Shown here: positions 45,168-55,182 of the stretch, one piece after another | Position numbering within the stretch: the first letter of the stretch is position 1 | How the letters are laid out: every line of letters begins with the position of its first letter | Assembly (NCBI RefSeq): GCF_002102475.1 | Contig: NZ_MSQD01000004.1 | Coordinates: 124,001 to 188,000, forward strand | Length of the DNA stretch: 64,000 nt | Direction: 5' to 3' | Origin: Thermoanaerobacterium sp. PSU-2 | GTDB lineage: Bacteria > Bacillota > Thermoanaerobacteria > Thermoanaerobacterales > Thermoanaerobacteraceae | Position numbers and translations under genes: made by a program | Notes under the pieces: model-generated | Told to the model about the DNA's origin: nothing | The model's database searches: none | The model's input: the letters and a program-made list of their open reading frames with translations, nothing else

Positions 45168-45285
45168 GCCAATGCCTCCTAAAAATTTTCTTTCAAATAA
45201 TATTTTACGCTTATGGTTATACATTACAAAAAATTTTTCACATAAAATCTCAATTTTTTAACAAATTATTAATAAATATATGCTA

Positions 45286-45302
45286 CAATTATGACATAAT
45301 TG
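45286..45302. promoter_or_regulatory. Palindrome just before the PIG-L deacetylase ribosome binding site
   Basis: A perfect 17-bp palindrome, CAATTATG-A-CATAATTG, touches the GGAGGTG of the following gene. It could be an operator near the transcript start; no regulator is known. Confidence 0.35.
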
Positions 45303-45315
45303 GAGGTGTGAGACG

Positions 45316-46740
45316 ATGAAGGTGAAGAAATATTTAATAATTACTATAATTGTATTATTGCTATTGGTATCATATGTTATGAATTTAAAGACCACCTTCG
45401 CAAATCTTACGGAAAAAAAGCCGGAGCCGGAATTTAAAAATCCTGGGCAACGGATACTTGTTATTGTACCACACCCTGACGATGAATCTTTAGGGATGGC
45501 GGGAGTCATACAGCGAGCAATAAGCCAAAACATTCCGGTAAAAGTAGTCATAGTTACAAATGGAGATAGCTACAAAAAGGCTGCTGCCGTACTTACCGGT
45601 CATGTAAATCCTACGCCATCAGATTTTTATAAGCTTGGCCTTCAAAGACAGAGTGAAAGCATAGCTGCAATGGCAGAACTTGGCCTTCCAAAAAATGATG
45701 TAGTATTTTTGGGTTTTGCTGATGGTAGCACTCGTTTTTTATGGAGCGATTTTTGGGACAATAACATTCCCAGAATCAGTGGCGGAACAAAATCCGCATT
45801 TTCCCCCTATAAAAATGTGTATAAACCTGGCATAGCATATACAGGAAACAATCTTGAAAATTGTATACAAGAAATCATAAAATCTTTCAATCCTACAGAT
45901 ATTTATTATCCAATGGCAGATGACGTACACCCTGATCATTGGGCTGTAAGCAATTTTGTAAGATATGCCATCGTAGCCATGAACTTAAATGTACGAGAGC
46001 ATATGTTTTTGATTCATCATCCACAATGGCCTGTCCCATGGCTTTTAGAGCCAAACAGACCGCTTCTTCCACCTGTTGATATGGCTGACAGCAATACAAA
46101 ATGGCAGGTGTTTAAATTGACGCCGAGCGAAATCCATAAGAAGGAAGTTGCACTTAAGAAATACAAATCTCAAATCGCTGTGATGGAACCATTTTTAATG
46201 GGATTTGTAAGGCAAAACGAGCTTTTTGGCACGAAACCTGTAATAGATATAAAGGATGTCAGCACGCTGCCAAACTTAAATCAGCCGAAAATGCCGTACA
46301 CATTGTTTAAAGTTCCTGCAGGAGGCGTATTAAATCAAGAGATATACAGAAGCGCAGACCTCACTGAGATGGCATCATTTTGCTACAAAGGAAATGAGCT
46401 TTACGTAGGAATGAAGTCATTGGCACCTATATCAAAAAAAGTAGCTTATCATTTGGAAATGAGGCTATTTTACAACGGTGATATAAAAAGAATAGATATA
46501 GGATTGATAGGCGGAAAACTTTACGAGTACAGAAAGGCTAAAAACTCCATCTACAATGTCCCAATTTCAAATCCAGTCTTTAACAAAAATGTAGTCTGGA
46601 TTAAGATTGACATTCCAAATACGCAAAATTTGAATTATATATTTATGGGAGCTGATTCAATATACAAAAACAAATTGATAGACAAGATTCCTTGGAACGT
46701 CTACAAAATCGAAAATAAAGATGCATCGCAAACTACTTAA
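45316..46740 (+). CDS. Membrane-anchored PIG-L/LmbE-family deacetylase
   Basis: The protein (474 aa) has an N-terminal membrane anchor (about 6-23), then a PIG-L deacetylase domain with the zinc motif VPHPDDE (51-57) and the distal DDVHPDHWAVSNF. The C-terminal ~180 residues are beta-rich and probably bind the substrate or the envelope. PIG-L enzymes remove N-acetyl groups from GlcNAc-containing glycans or glycolipids; the substrate here is unknown. The ATG follows TTGGAGGTG. It is transcribed alone toward the his operon. Confidence 0.88.
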   Translation: MKVKKYLIITIIVLLLLVSYVMNLKTTFANLTEKKPEPEFKNPGQRILVIVPHPDDESLGMAGVIQRAISQNIPVKVVIVTNGDSYKKAAAVLTGHVNPTPSDFYKLGLQRQSESIAAMAELGLPKNDVVFLGFADGSTRFLWSDFWDNNIPRISGGTKSAFSPYKNVYKPGIAYTGNNLENCIQEIIKSFNPTDIYYPMADDVHPDHWAVSNFVRYAIVAMNLNVREHMFLIHHPQWPVPWLLEPNRPLLPPVDMADSNTKWQVFKLTPSEIHKKEVALKKYKSQIAVMEPFLMGFVRQNELFGTKPVIDIKDVSTLPNLNQPKMPYTLFKVPAGGVLNQEIYRSADLTEMASFCYKGNELYVGMKSLAPISKKVAYHLEMRLFYNGDIKRIDIGLIGGKLYEYRKAKNSIYNVPISNPVFNKNVVWIKIDIPNTQNLNYIFMGADSIYKNKLIDKIPWNVYKIENKDASQTT

Positions 46741-46759
46741 TGGAAGTTTGCGATGCATC
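46720..46759. terminator. Bidirectional terminator between the PIG-L gene and hisIE
   Basis: A perfect 15-bp stem (46720-46734 with 46745-46759, core GATGCATCGC, loop of 10) has T-rich tails on both strands and ends one base before the hisIE stop. Confidence 0.88.
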
Positions 46760-46760
46760 T

Positions 46761-47423
46761 TTATTTTGTCTCTTTTCTCATTTTGTGTTGTTCTTTAAAT
46801 TCATTTGTTTTGTAATACCTTCTTGAAAGTTCATCATACACATCTTTAAGACCTATTTCTTTTTCTACCATCAAAACCAACAAGTGATAAATATAATCAG
46901 CTATTTCATATATTATTTCTTCCTTGTCACCTTCTTTTGATGCGATCAATATTTCAGTGTTTTCTTCCCCTATCTTTTTCAAAATTTTATTCAATCCTTT
47001 TGAAAAAAGGTAATTTGTGTAAGACCCTTCTACAGGATTTTCTTTTCTACCTTCGATCCTTCTGTAGAGATTATCTAAAATCGATTCACTTTCATCATCC
47101 GAAAGATTCAAAATGCTTCTGTAAAAGCAGCTTCTATTGCCTGTATGACAAGCAGGTCCATCCGCTTCAACCTCTATAAGGATCGTATCACCATCGCAGT
47201 CGTATTTGATAGATTTAATGTGTTGAATGTTGCCAGATGTCTCGCCTTTATGCCATAAGCACTGCCTGCTTCTTGAGAAAAAATACGTCTCCTTAGTTTC
47301 TAAACTTTTCTCAAGGCTTTCTCTGTTCATGTAAGCCATCATAAGGACTTCCTTTGTCTTGTAATCTTGAACAATAGCAGGTATCAACCCGTTTTCATCA
47401 AATTTCAATTCATCAATGTACAT
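46761..47423 (-). CDS. hisIE: Bifunctional phosphoribosyl-AMP cyclohydrolase / phosphoribosyl-ATP pyrophosphatase
   Basis: The protein (220 aa) fuses HisI (about 1-110) and HisE (about 120-215). HisI zinc and catalytic motifs are [22 protein letters not shown] and [12 protein letters not shown]. The HisE helical part has [30 protein letters not shown]. It catalyses steps 2 and 3 of histidine synthesis. The ATG at 47423 has GGAAAGGA at 8 nt; upstream ATGs at 47429 and 47444 are closer to or before that site. It is the last gene of the his operon. Confidence 0.95.
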   Translation of the reverse strand: MYIDELKFDENGLIPAIVQDYKTKEVLMMAYMNRESLEKSLETKETYFFSRSRQCLWHKGETSGNIQHIKSIKYDCDGDTILIEVEADGPACHTGNRSCFYRSILNLSDDESESILDNLYRRIEGRKENPVEGSYTNYLFSKGLNKILKKIGEENTEILIASKEGDKEEIIYEIADYIYHLLVLMVEKEIGLKDVYDELSRRYYKTNEFKEQHKMRKETK

Positions 47424-47440
47424 AAACATGATCCTTTCCA

Positions 47441-48205
47441 TCAAATCATCCTGACTGGTATATTGTTATCTTTAAGATAATTTTTAAGCTTAATTATCTC
47501 AAGCTCTCCATAGTGAAATAGGGAAGCTGCCAATGCTGCATCTGCTTTTGCCTCCAAAAAAACCTCTTTAAAGTGTTCTTTGCAGCCTGCACCGCCTGAT
47601 GCTATAACAGGTATTCTTACATTTTCAGCCACCATTCGCGTCAATTCAATATCATATCCATTTTTCGTCCCATCTGCATCCATGCTTGTAAGCAAAATCT
47701 CACCAGCGCCTAAGTTTTCTACCTTTTTTGCCCATTCTAATACATCGTATCCTGTATTTACACGACCTCCATTTATATACACATCAAAGCCTTTTCCATC
47801 ATTCCTTCTTTTGGCATCTATTGCAACAACGACGCATTGGCTGCCAAACTTCTTTGCGGCATCTTTTATAAGATCTGGATTCTTAACTGCTTCGGAATTG
47901 ATTGATATTTTATCAGCGCCTGCCTTCAGTATCCGCCTGAAATCATCTACAGTCCTTATTCCTCCACCTACAGTAAGGGGTATGAATACTTTCTCTGACG
48001 TTCTCCTAACAACATCTATCATTATATCCCGTTTTTCATAAGACGCTGTAATATCTAAAAAGACTATCTCATCAGCACCAGCCTTATTGTATTCCTCTGC
48101 TATGTCTACAGGATCTCCGGCATCTTTCAAATTTACAAAATTCACACCTTTTACAACTCGTCCATCTTTTACATCAAGACAAGGTATAATCCTCTTTGAA
48201 ATCAT
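47441..48205 (-). CDS. hisF: Imidazole glycerol phosphate synthase, cyclase subunit
   Basis: HisF (254 aa) is a TIM barrel starting [20 protein letters not shown] with the catalytic aspartate in CLDV and the second in [14 protein letters not shown]. It uses ammonia from HisH to make imidazole glycerol phosphate and AICAR. It starts on an ATGA overlap with hisA. Confidence 0.97.
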   Translation of the reverse strand: MISKRIIPCLDVKDGRVVKGVNFVNLKDAGDPVDIAEEYNKAGADEIVFLDITASYEKRDIMIDVVRRTSEKVFIPLTVGGGIRTVDDFRRILKAGADKISINSEAVKNPDLIKDAAKKFGSQCVVVAIDAKRRNDGKGFDVYINGGRVNTGYDVLEWAKKVENLGAGEILLTSMDADGTKNGYDIELTRMVAENVRIPVIASGGAGCKEHFKEVFLEAKADAALAASLFHYGELEIIKLKNYLKDNNIPVRMI

Positions 48206-48912
48206 TGTACGACCTCCAATGCGTCTTTTAAACTTATTCTGCCTGTGTAAAGAGCTTTGCCTATTATAGCTCCAAATGCTCCAATGTCTTTTAATCTCCG
48301 TATGTCATCCAATGTGGCAATTCCTCCAGAAGCAATGACATTCAACTGACTATTAACGATATTTTTTATTGCGTCAAAATTAGGGCCTTCCATCATTCCA
48401 TCCTTTTTAATGTCTGTGTATATGACCGTACTAAGACCTATACCTTTAATCTCTTTTGCAAGTACATCATCTTTTATGTGGCTTTTTTCAAGCCATCCTT
48501 TCGTAGCGACATATCCGTCTTTTGCATCAATTCCCACGATAATTTTATCTTTATATTTTTCAGTGATCTCTAATAATAGTCGCCTATCGTGTACTGCTAC
48601 ACTGCCTAAAATAATGTAATCAACACCTAAATTAAAAAGCTCTGAAACAGTTTCAATGTTTCTTATTCCGCCACCGACTTCTATCTCTTTGTCAAATGCT
48701 TTTCTTATTTTTTCAATAGAACGCAAATTCACAAGGCGTCCTTCTTTTGCTCCTTCTAAATCGACAATGTGAATTCTTTTAGCGCCATGATCTCTCCAAG
48801 CCTTCGCCGCATCATCAGGTTTTTCATAGTACACTGTGCTTGTCTCATAATCGCCCATTGTAAGCCTTACACATTTACCATCTATTATATCTATAGCAGG
48901 TATAATAAGCAT
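48202..48912 (-). CDS. hisA: ProFAR isomerase
   Basis: HisA (236 aa) is a TIM barrel with the catalytic aspartates in [15 protein letters not shown] and [15 protein letters not shown]. It opens the ribose ring of ProFAR. The ATG at 48912 follows GGAGGG; a TTG three bases upstream is too close to that site. It overlaps hisF by 4 bp. Confidence 0.96.
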   Translation of the reverse strand: MLIIPAIDIIDGKCVRLTMGDYETSTVYYEKPDDAAKAWRDHGAKRIHIVDLEGAKEGRLVNLRSIEKIRKAFDKEIEVGGGIRNIETVSELFNLGVDYIILGSVAVHDRRLLLEITEKYKDKIIVGIDAKDGYVATKGWLEKSHIKDDVLAKEIKGIGLSTVIYTDIKKDGMMEGPNFDAIKNIVNSQLNVIASGGIATLDDIRRLKDIGAFGAIIGKALYTGRISLKDALEVVQ

Positions 48913-48934
48913 CAAATCCCTCCAAAAACCAAAA

Positions 48935-49537
48935 TCATATCATCTCTGCAAAATTCCTTAATATTTTAAGCCCAACATCACCGCTTTTTTCAGGATGAAA
49001 TTGGCAGGAAAATACATTGTCTTTACATACAACAGCAGGTATTGAAATTCCATAATCAACTGTTGCACATATATCATTTGAGTCACTATTTGAAAGATAA
49101 TACGAATGGACAAAATATACGCTGTCTCCATCCTTTACTCCATTTAAAAGTTGATTATACTTTTTTATGATAAGAGAATTCCAGCCTATATGTGGAACTT
49201 TTAAATCTGTCTTAATCTCAGATATTTCGCCTTTCAATATGTGCAATCCTTCAGTCTCCCTAACCTCAAAGCTTCTATCAAACAAAAGCTGCATACCAAG
49301 GCATATACCTAATAGCATCTTTCCCTTTTCCACTTCTTCTTTGATGGCATTTGAAATTCCTCTTTTATTCAATATCTCCATAGCGTCTGGAAAAGCTCCT
49401 ACTCCAGGCAATACCAGCGCTGCAGCATCTTTAATTTCTTTTATATCATCGATGATTTTTGCGTCATGTCCAATATATTGGAATGCTTTTTCTACGCTTC
49501 TTAAGTTACCCATTCCATAATCTACAATGCCTATCAT
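48935..49537 (-). CDS. hisH: Imidazole glycerol phosphate synthase, glutaminase subunit
   Basis: HisH (200 aa) is a class I glutamine amidotransferase: nucleophile in GICLGMQLLF, and the His-Glu pair in FHPEKSG. It supplies ammonia to HisF. It lies 16 bp after hisB and 22 bp before hisA. Confidence 0.96.
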   Translation of the reverse strand: MIGIVDYGMGNLRSVEKAFQYIGHDAKIIDDIKEIKDAAALVLPGVGAFPDAMEILNKRGISNAIKEEVEKGKMLLGICLGMQLLFDRSFEVRETEGLHILKGEISEIKTDLKVPHIGWNSLIIKKYNQLLNGVKDGDSVYFVHSYYLSNSDSNDICATVDYGISIPAVVCKDNVFSCQFHPEKSGDVGLKILRNFAEMI

Positions 49538-49553
49538 TTAAACACCGCCTTAA

Positions 49554-50138
49554 TCATAATGAACCTTTCGTTGATGGTACTCCATCTACTCTGTCATCTA
49601 TTTTTGTCGCTTCGTCTAATGCACGTCCTAACGATTTAAAAGCACCCTCTATTATGTGATGTGTGTTTCTACCATGCAGCATTTCTACATGAAGCGTAAT
49701 CAAAGAATTAAACGCAAATGCTCTAAAAAAATCTTCTACAGTTTCCGTTTCAAAGTTCCCAAGCAATGTTGAGCCAAGCCTCAATTTGTAATAAAGATAT
49801 GGCCTTCCGCTTATGTCAATCACCGTTCTTAAAAGTGCCTCGTCCATTGGGACATATGAAACACTGTAACGCTTAATCGACATCTTGTCGCCCAAAGCCT
49901 TTAAGAAAGCCTGTCCCAAGGTTATGCCTACATCTTCAACAGTATGATGCGTATCAACGTGCAAATCGCCTTTTGCAACCACTTGCAAGTCAAAAAGACC
50001 GTGTTTCGAAAAAAGAGTTAACATATGATCTAAAAAGCCTATTCCAGTATCAATTGACGAATTTCCTTTCCCATCAATGTTTATCTTCACATATACATCT
50101 GTCTCATTTGTCTTTCTTCTAATTTCCGCTTCTCTCAT
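49554..50138 (-). CDS. hisB: Imidazoleglycerol-phosphate dehydratase
   Basis: HisB (194 aa) is the single-function dehydratase with the duplicated manganese motifs, DTHHTVEDVGITLG and NTHHIIEGAFKSLG. The histidinol-phosphatase domain of enterobacterial HisB is absent, so another protein must supply that step. It starts on an ATGA overlap with hisC. Confidence 0.96.
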   Translation of the reverse strand: MREAEIRRKTNETDVYVKINIDGKGNSSIDTGIGFLDHMLTLFSKHGLFDLQVVAKGDLHVDTHHTVEDVGITLGQAFLKALGDKMSIKRYSVSYVPMDEALLRTVIDISGRPYLYYKLRLGSTLLGNFETETVEDFFRAFAFNSLITLHVEMLHGRNTHHIIEGAFKSLGRALDEATKIDDRVDGVPSTKGSL

Positions 50139-51190
50139 ACTAATATCTCCTTAAGACATTTTAAAAAATAACTATTTGCCTCTCTCGTTCCAATCGTCAC
50201 GCGAAGTGCATTAGAGAGGATTTTGTCTCCTGAGAAATTTCTCACAAGTACGCCCTTTTCTAATAGTTTATTGTACACATAGTAGGCATCATCAAATTCT
50301 ATCAGCAGAAAATTAGCCTTAGAATCATACACTTTTAATTTGCCTATTTCCTTTAATCCATCTTGTAAAAATTTTCTTTCATTTTTGATGTAATCAACTT
50401 TTTCGTCAACTCGTCCTTCTTCTAAAACACTTAATGCAATTGCTTGCGATATGCTGTTTACATTGTAAGGTGATTTAACCATATTAAGGCAGCTAATCAC
50501 ATCAGAGTTTGATACTGCATATCCAACTCTCAATCCTGCAAGGCCATACGCCTTTGAAAGGGTCCTTAATACAATAAGCCTTTCAAATTTTCCAATCAAA
50601 TCAACTACTGTATCTCCATAAAATTCATAGTAAGCCTCATCAACAACCGTAATTCCATCGTTAACCTTCAGTATTTTTACTATGTCATCTCTATCCAATG
50701 TAGTACCTGTTGGATTGTTGGGATTGCATAGAATGACCATTTTAGGATTAAATATGTTTATTGTATTTATGATTTCATCGACATTGTAACTGTAATCATC
50801 TTTCAAGGCCACTTCTACATTTTTTGCACCAGCTATTTGAGAATACACTTTGTACATGCTGAAAGACGGTACGGGATATACGACACAATCATTCTTTGAG
50901 ACAAAAGCATTCATCAATATATGAATTATCTCATCAGAACCATTCCCTGCAAAGATATTTTCTCTGGTTGTGCCACAGTATTCCGCTAATTTATCTCTCA
51001 ATTTTAAGCTTACAGGGTCCGGATACCTATTGACATTCGCACTTTTTACTATTTCCTGAAGATTATTCATAGTAGCTTCAGGAAGGCCAAAAGGGGTCTC
51101 ATTTGCGTCCATTTTATACATACATTCTATTGTGGGGACATCATAATTCTTAAAACCCTTTATCTCATCCCTAATCAAATCGTATATCAT
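50135..51190 (-). CDS. hisC: Histidinol-phosphate aminotransferase
   Basis: HisC (351 aa) is a fold-type I PLP enzyme. The PLP lysine is in TLSKAYGLAGLRVGY, and the region PNNPTGTTLD contacts the cofactor. The start shares one base (TAATG) with the hisD stop, and the end overlaps hisB by 4 bp. Confidence 0.96.
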   Translation of the reverse strand: MIYDLIRDEIKGFKNYDVPTIECMYKMDANETPFGLPEATMNNLQEIVKSANVNRYPDPVSLKLRDKLAEYCGTTRENIFAGNGSDEIIHILMNAFVSKNDCVVYPVPSFSMYKVYSQIAGAKNVEVALKDDYSYNVDEIINTINIFNPKMVILCNPNNPTGTTLDRDDIVKILKVNDGITVVDEAYYEFYGDTVVDLIGKFERLIVLRTLSKAYGLAGLRVGYAVSNSDVISCLNMVKSPYNVNSISQAIALSVLEEGRVDEKVDYIKNERKFLQDGLKEIGKLKVYDSKANFLLIEFDDAYYVYNKLLEKGVLVRNFSGDKILSNALRVTIGTREANSYFLKCLKEILV

Positions 51191-52473
51191 TATCTGTACC
51201 TCACTTTTATGGAATTAGCATGGGCAGTAAGCCCTTCTGATTCTGCAAGCCTTACTATGTCATCTGCTACTTTCATCAGCGATTTTCTGTCATAGTAGAG
51301 GATGCTCATCTTTTTAATGAAATCATCAACGGAAAGCGGCGAAAAAAACTTCGATGTTCCACTGGTAGGCAACACATGGTTAGGACCTGCCATATAGTCT
51401 CCTAAAGGCTCTGGCGAATTTTCTCCTAAGAAAACCGCACCTGCATTTTTTACTTTTCCTATCATCTCAAATGAATTTTCTAAAACAAGTTCTAAGTGCT
51501 CAGGTGCTATTTCATTTGCTATGCTTAATGCCACATCTAAGTCATCAACGACGATTATGGCTCCATAATCATTTATTGATTTTTCTATTATTTCCTTTCT
51601 TTCAAGATACTGAATTTGCCTTTTTATCTCCATCTTTACACTCTCTGCAACCTCAATCGAAGTAGTGATTAAAACCGCAGATGCCATAACATCGTGCTCT
51701 GCTTGCGACAAAAGATCTGCCGCAAGATAGGAGGGATTGCCACTTTCATCAGCCACTATTAAAACTTCGCTTGGTCCTGCCACCATATCGATGTCTACAA
51801 ATCCATAAACAGCTTTTTTAGCCATTGCAACAAATATATTTCCTGGTCCGACTATTTTATCCACCTTTGGCACAGATTCTGTTCCAAAGGCCAATGCCGC
51901 AATTGCCTGAGCTCCACCTATTTTATATATTTTTTTAATTCCTACTTCATTAGCAGCAACCAACACAAACGGACTTATCCCCACCTTTATGGGTGTAACC
52001 ATGATAATCTCCTCAACTCCAGCAACTTTTGCTGGAATGCTGTTCATAATGACAGATGATGGATAAGAAGCAGTTCCACCAGGTACGTAAATACCTACCC
52101 TTTCTAAAGGTCTGATCTTCTGTCCGTACACTACACCATCTTTAAAATCCATCCACGTCTTTTGCTTTTGATTTTGGTGATAATCTTCAATATTTTTTAT
52201 GGCTTTCCTCAAAGACGATAAAAAATCGCCATCTACTTTGCTGTATGCATCATCTATTTCTTCTTGTGATACCATTATTGTGCTCTCATCTAATTCAACG
52301 CCATCGTATTTCAGTGTGTAGTCAAACAAAGCTTTATCTTTCTTCATCTTTACATTTTGAATTATTTCATAGACTATGTCCTCCATACTTTTATCTTCTA
52401 ATTTTGATCTATTAGTCAACTTTTCTATGACTTTGTAATCAATTGAGCTTCTAAAATCGTAAATTTCTATCAC
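51190..52473 (-). CDS. hisD: Histidinol dehydrogenase
   Basis: HisD (428 aa) makes histidine from histidinol in two NAD-dependent oxidations, with zinc. Family blocks are VYVPGGTASYPSSVIMN, GGAQAIAALAFGT, the signature around DMVAGPSEVLIVAD and SQAEHD, and MAGPNHVLPT near the end. The GTG at 52473 has AAGGAG at 9 nt; upstream in-frame ATGs overlap hisG or lack a site. It follows hisG by 43 bp. Confidence 0.96.
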   Translation of the reverse strand: MIEIYDFRSSIDYKVIEKLTNRSKLEDKSMEDIVYEIIQNVKMKKDKALFDYTLKYDGVELDESTIMVSQEEIDDAYSKVDGDFLSSLRKAIKNIEDYHQNQKQKTWMDFKDGVVYGQKIRPLERVGIYVPGGTASYPSSVIMNSIPAKVAGVEEIIMVTPIKVGISPFVLVAANEVGIKKIYKIGGAQAIAALAFGTESVPKVDKIVGPGNIFVAMAKKAVYGFVDIDMVAGPSEVLIVADESGNPSYLAADLLSQAEHDVMASAVLITTSIEVAESVKMEIKRQIQYLERKEIIEKSINDYGAIIVVDDLDVALSIANEIAPEHLELVLENSFEMIGKVKNAGAVFLGENSPEPLGDYMAGPNHVLPTSGTSKFFSPLSVDDFIKKMSILYYDRKSLMKVADDIVRLAESEGLTAHANSIKVRYR

Positions 52474-52516
52474 TATCACCAGCTCCTTCAAATCAATACT
52501 AAACCTAAACATATCT

Positions 52517-53140
52517 TTATATGGCACTTTTTAATTTGTATATTATTTCCTTTACCCTATCACTTTTTGTCTTCATGCTGGCTTTATTTACGATAAGCCT
52601 CGCACTGGAAGAAAATATCTCTTCATACACTGTAAGGCCATTTTCTTTAAGGGTTGTACCAGTCTCTACAATATCCACTATGACTTCAGACAGTCCTACT
52701 AATGGCGCCAATTCTACAGAACCATTTAATTTTATGATTTCCACATTTTCTCCTTTTTTTTTGTAAAATTCTTCAGCTATAGCTGGGAATTTCGTCGCAA
52801 CCCTCTTATTGCTTAAAAAATTATCTTTCTTATTTAAAGGGCCTGCAACGACCATTTTACATCTGCCAAATCCTAAATCAAGAACCTCGTAACAGTCTCT
52901 TTTCAATTCCAAAAGCACATCTTTTCCGCAAACACCCAAATCTGCAGCACCATGCTCTACATAAGTAGGCACATCAGATGGCTTTACAAGTATAAAATTG
53001 AGATTATTTTCATGATCGTATATAAATAGTTTTCTCGACATCTCATTTTGAATGTTTGTAGTTATGCCACATGATGCAAATACTTCAAAAGACTTTTCTG
53101 CCAATCTCCCTTTAGGCAGCGCTACTGTTATGTTATCCAT
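52517..53140 (-). CDS. hisG: ATP phosphoribosyltransferase catalytic subunit, short form
   Basis: HisG (208 aa) starts [19 protein letters not shown] and has the PRPP loop near the C-terminus ([14 protein letters not shown]). It lacks the C-terminal ACT-like regulatory domain of long HisG, so it needs HisZ, which is encoded directly upstream. The ATG at 53140 lies one base after the hisZ stop, with GGCAGGTG before it. Confidence 0.96.
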   Translation of the reverse strand: MDNITVALPKGRLAEKSFEVFASCGITTNIQNEMSRKLFIYDHENNLNFILVKPSDVPTYVEHGAADLGVCGKDVLLELKRDCYEVLDLGFGRCKMVVAGPLNKKDNFLSNKRVATKFPAIAEEFYKKKGENVEIIKLNGSVELAPLVGLSEVIVDIVETGTTLKENGLTVYEEIFSSSARLIVNKASMKTKSDRVKEIIYKLKSAI

Positions 53141-53141
53141 C

Positions 53142-54293
53142 TTACACACCTGCCTTGATAATCTCATCAAACTTCTTCCTATTCGCATATTCACTGTTAT
53201 CCATATTTACAAGTTCAGCTATATTCCCTTGCCTTCTCAATCTCACCGCAATGTCGTATGCAACTTTTCTGTTTCTTTCATCAAAAACCACTGCCACCCT
53301 CTTAGGCTTTTTAGTGGTTATGCCGCTTTGGCTTTGAACCGCTAACATGGCTCTTTCAACGCTTATGGCAAAACCAGTAGCTGGTAAGTCTTTACCGTAA
53401 TTTTTCAACAAGTTGTCATACCTGCCACCTGCACAAATTGCATAACCAAGGTCTTTTACAAACACTCTAAATATTAGTCCTGTGTAATAATCGATACTTT
53501 GAACCATGCCTAAATCAAACGTAATATAGCTATCCATGCCAAAATCTTTTAAAATGTCGTAAACTCTCTCAAGATAGTTTAGAGCTTTCATGGCGCTTTC
53601 AAATTCATATACGCCTTTAGCATCTTCTATAACATCTATACCACCAAAGAAAAGTGGCAAATTAGCTACCAATTCATAGTTACGCCCTGTAATGTTGTTG
53701 TATTTTAAAAAATATTCAATCTCTGACTGATTCTTGTCTTTAAGAAGTCCTTTTAAAATGTCTTCTTCTTCCTTAGTTAGCTTCAACTCAAAAAGTATCG
53801 ACTTAAAAAATTCTGCTTGACCAATATCTACTTTAAAATCTTTTATCCCAATATTTTTAAGAGCCTCAATCGCAACAGATATGCACTCTGCGTCAGAATA
53901 CTCATGATTTTTACCTATAAGCTCTATTCCTGCCTGTGTAAATTCCCTCATTTTACCTACTTGTGGATTATCATATCTAAAAACATTAGCGATGTAAGAA
54001 AATTTAAGCGGATATTCATGGTATTTTGTAGATGCTATTCTCGCCACTTGTGTCGTAACATCAGGCCTTAATGCCAGTAGATCTCCTCTTTTATCAAAAA
54101 ACCTGTAAATATTGTTTTCGTCGAAAAAAATTCCTGAAGTCGTAGCAAAGTTGTCAAGATACTCAAATGTAGGCGGCATTATCTCTTCGTATCCCGATAA
54201 TTCAAATGTATTTCTCAATATATTTTCTATGTTTCGCTTGAATCTCAACTCATCAGGCAAAAAATCCTGTACTCCATCAGGTAGATTCTTCAT
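53142..54293 (-). CDS. hisZ: ATP phosphoribosyltransferase regulatory subunit
   Basis: HisZ (383 aa) is a histidyl-tRNA-synthetase paralogue, with class II core motifs [12 protein letters not shown], the QAGIELIG region and GGRYDNLL, but no anticodon-binding tRNA synthetase signature at the end. It regulates short HisG in response to histidine. The ATG at 54293 follows AGAGGTG. It leads the operon hisZ-G-D-C-B-H-A-F-IE from one sigma-A promoter. Confidence 0.93.
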   Translation of the reverse strand: MKNLPDGVQDFLPDELRFKRNIENILRNTFELSGYEEIMPPTFEYLDNFATTSGIFFDENNIYRFFDKRGDLLALRPDVTTQVARIASTKYHEYPLKFSYIANVFRYDNPQVGKMREFTQAGIELIGKNHEYSDAECISVAIEALKNIGIKDFKVDIGQAEFFKSILFELKLTKEEEDILKGLLKDKNQSEIEYFLKYNNITGRNYELVANLPLFFGGIDVIEDAKGVYEFESAMKALNYLERVYDILKDFGMDSYITFDLGMVQSIDYYTGLIFRVFVKDLGYAICAGGRYDNLLKNYGKDLPATGFAISVERAMLAVQSQSGITTKKPKRVAVVFDERNRKVAYDIAVRLRRQGNIAELVNMDNSEYANRKKFDEIIKAGV

Positions 54294-54357
54294 CAAAGCA
54301 CCTCTTATTATTTTACTTTATTTTTGTAAAGTGATAAAGCAATAACTTGTTATTTAA

Positions 54358-54386
54358 ATAATAATTTATTTTTGTCTATGTGTCAA
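54358..54386 (-). promoter_or_regulatory. Sigma-A promoter of the his operon
   Basis: On the minus strand TTGACA (54381-54386), a 17-bp spacer and TATTAT (54358-54363). The leader is about 55 nt, too short for a T-box, and holds only a weak 6-bp ACTTTA/TAAAGT hairpin. Confidence 0.82.
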
Positions 54387-54394
54387 GTACATTT

Positions 54395-55090
54395 TCAAAA
54401 ATCCCACCTTAAAGAAGCTACTACCGGTAAATGATCTGATAAAGCAGAGTCAATGGCCTTTATTGATTCAACGCATATGCCTTTTGAATGCATTATATAA
54501 TCTATTCTGACATTTTCGCATCCATCCACATAAGTGTGAAAAGCAGAATTTTGAGTATTTACAGCATCTTTAAGCACTCTGATTATTGTAGAATAAGCAT
54601 CTTCTCCAGGTGTCTCATTAAAATCTCCAGTCATAATTACCGGATATTCCAAATTCGAAACGATCTTCAATATTTCTTGTGACTGCATCAATCTCTCTTT
54701 ACGATTAAGTCCCAAATGGGTAGTCAAAAACCATATTTTTTTGTTTTCGTTTAGCTGTATTAGCGCTGTCAATACACCCCTTCTTTCACCTGTTGAGTAA
54801 ATGTGATGATTCTTTTTCTTTACAATAGGATACCTGGAAAGTATTCCATTGCCAAACCATCCAAACCCAATTCTTAAATTGGGTCCAAAAGCATAGTGCA
54901 TTTTAAGCCTTTTTGCCAGATACTTAATCTCGTTTAAAAAATATGAACGCTTTAAAAACACGTCAACCTCTTGCAACCCGACAATATCAACACCTGTTTC
55001 TCTAATCAAATTAGAAATCCCGTACAATGTCAAATTTCCTTCAATATCCTTTCCACCATGAATATTGTACGTCATAACTTTAACAATCAT
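54395..55090 (-). CDS. Endonuclease/exonuclease/phosphatase-family hydrolase
   Basis: The protein (231 aa) has the EEP fold: MTYNIHGG at the start, VGLQEVD for the metal-binding Glu, TTHLGL, MTGDFNETP and SDHLPVVASL at the end. There is no signal peptide. The family covers DNases, phosphodiesterases and sphingomyelinase-like lipases; the substrate cannot be assigned. Its stop lies 9 bases before the his promoter. Confidence 0.88.
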   Translation of the reverse strand: MIVKVMTYNIHGGKDIEGNLTLYGISNLIRETGVDIVGLQEVDVFLKRSYFLNEIKYLAKRLKMHYAFGPNLRIGFGWFGNGILSRYPIVKKKNHHIYSTGERRGVLTALIQLNENKKIWFLTTHLGLNRKERLMQSQEILKIVSNLEYPVIMTGDFNETPGEDAYSTIIRVLKDAVNTQNSAFHTYVDGCENVRIDYIMHSKGICVESIKAIDSALSDHLPVVASLRWDF

Positions 55091-55132
55091 AATATCCCTT
55101 CATTTCATGAATTAATTCCAACAATATTATAT

Positions 55133-55170
55133 GCTTAATAAATAAAGCAGAACCTCAATCGAGATTCCGC
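55133..55170 (-). terminator. Terminator of the slipin gene
   Basis: On the minus strand a 10-bp stem with two G-U pairs (55161-55170 with 55147-55156, loop of 4) is followed by TTTATTTATTAAG. Confidence 0.7.
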
Positions 55171-55182
55171 TTAGCATCATGT

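Noticed and set aside
54297-54357. T-box or attenuator in the his leader
   Set aside because: The leader is only about 55 nt and has no specifier stem, T-box sequence or terminator.
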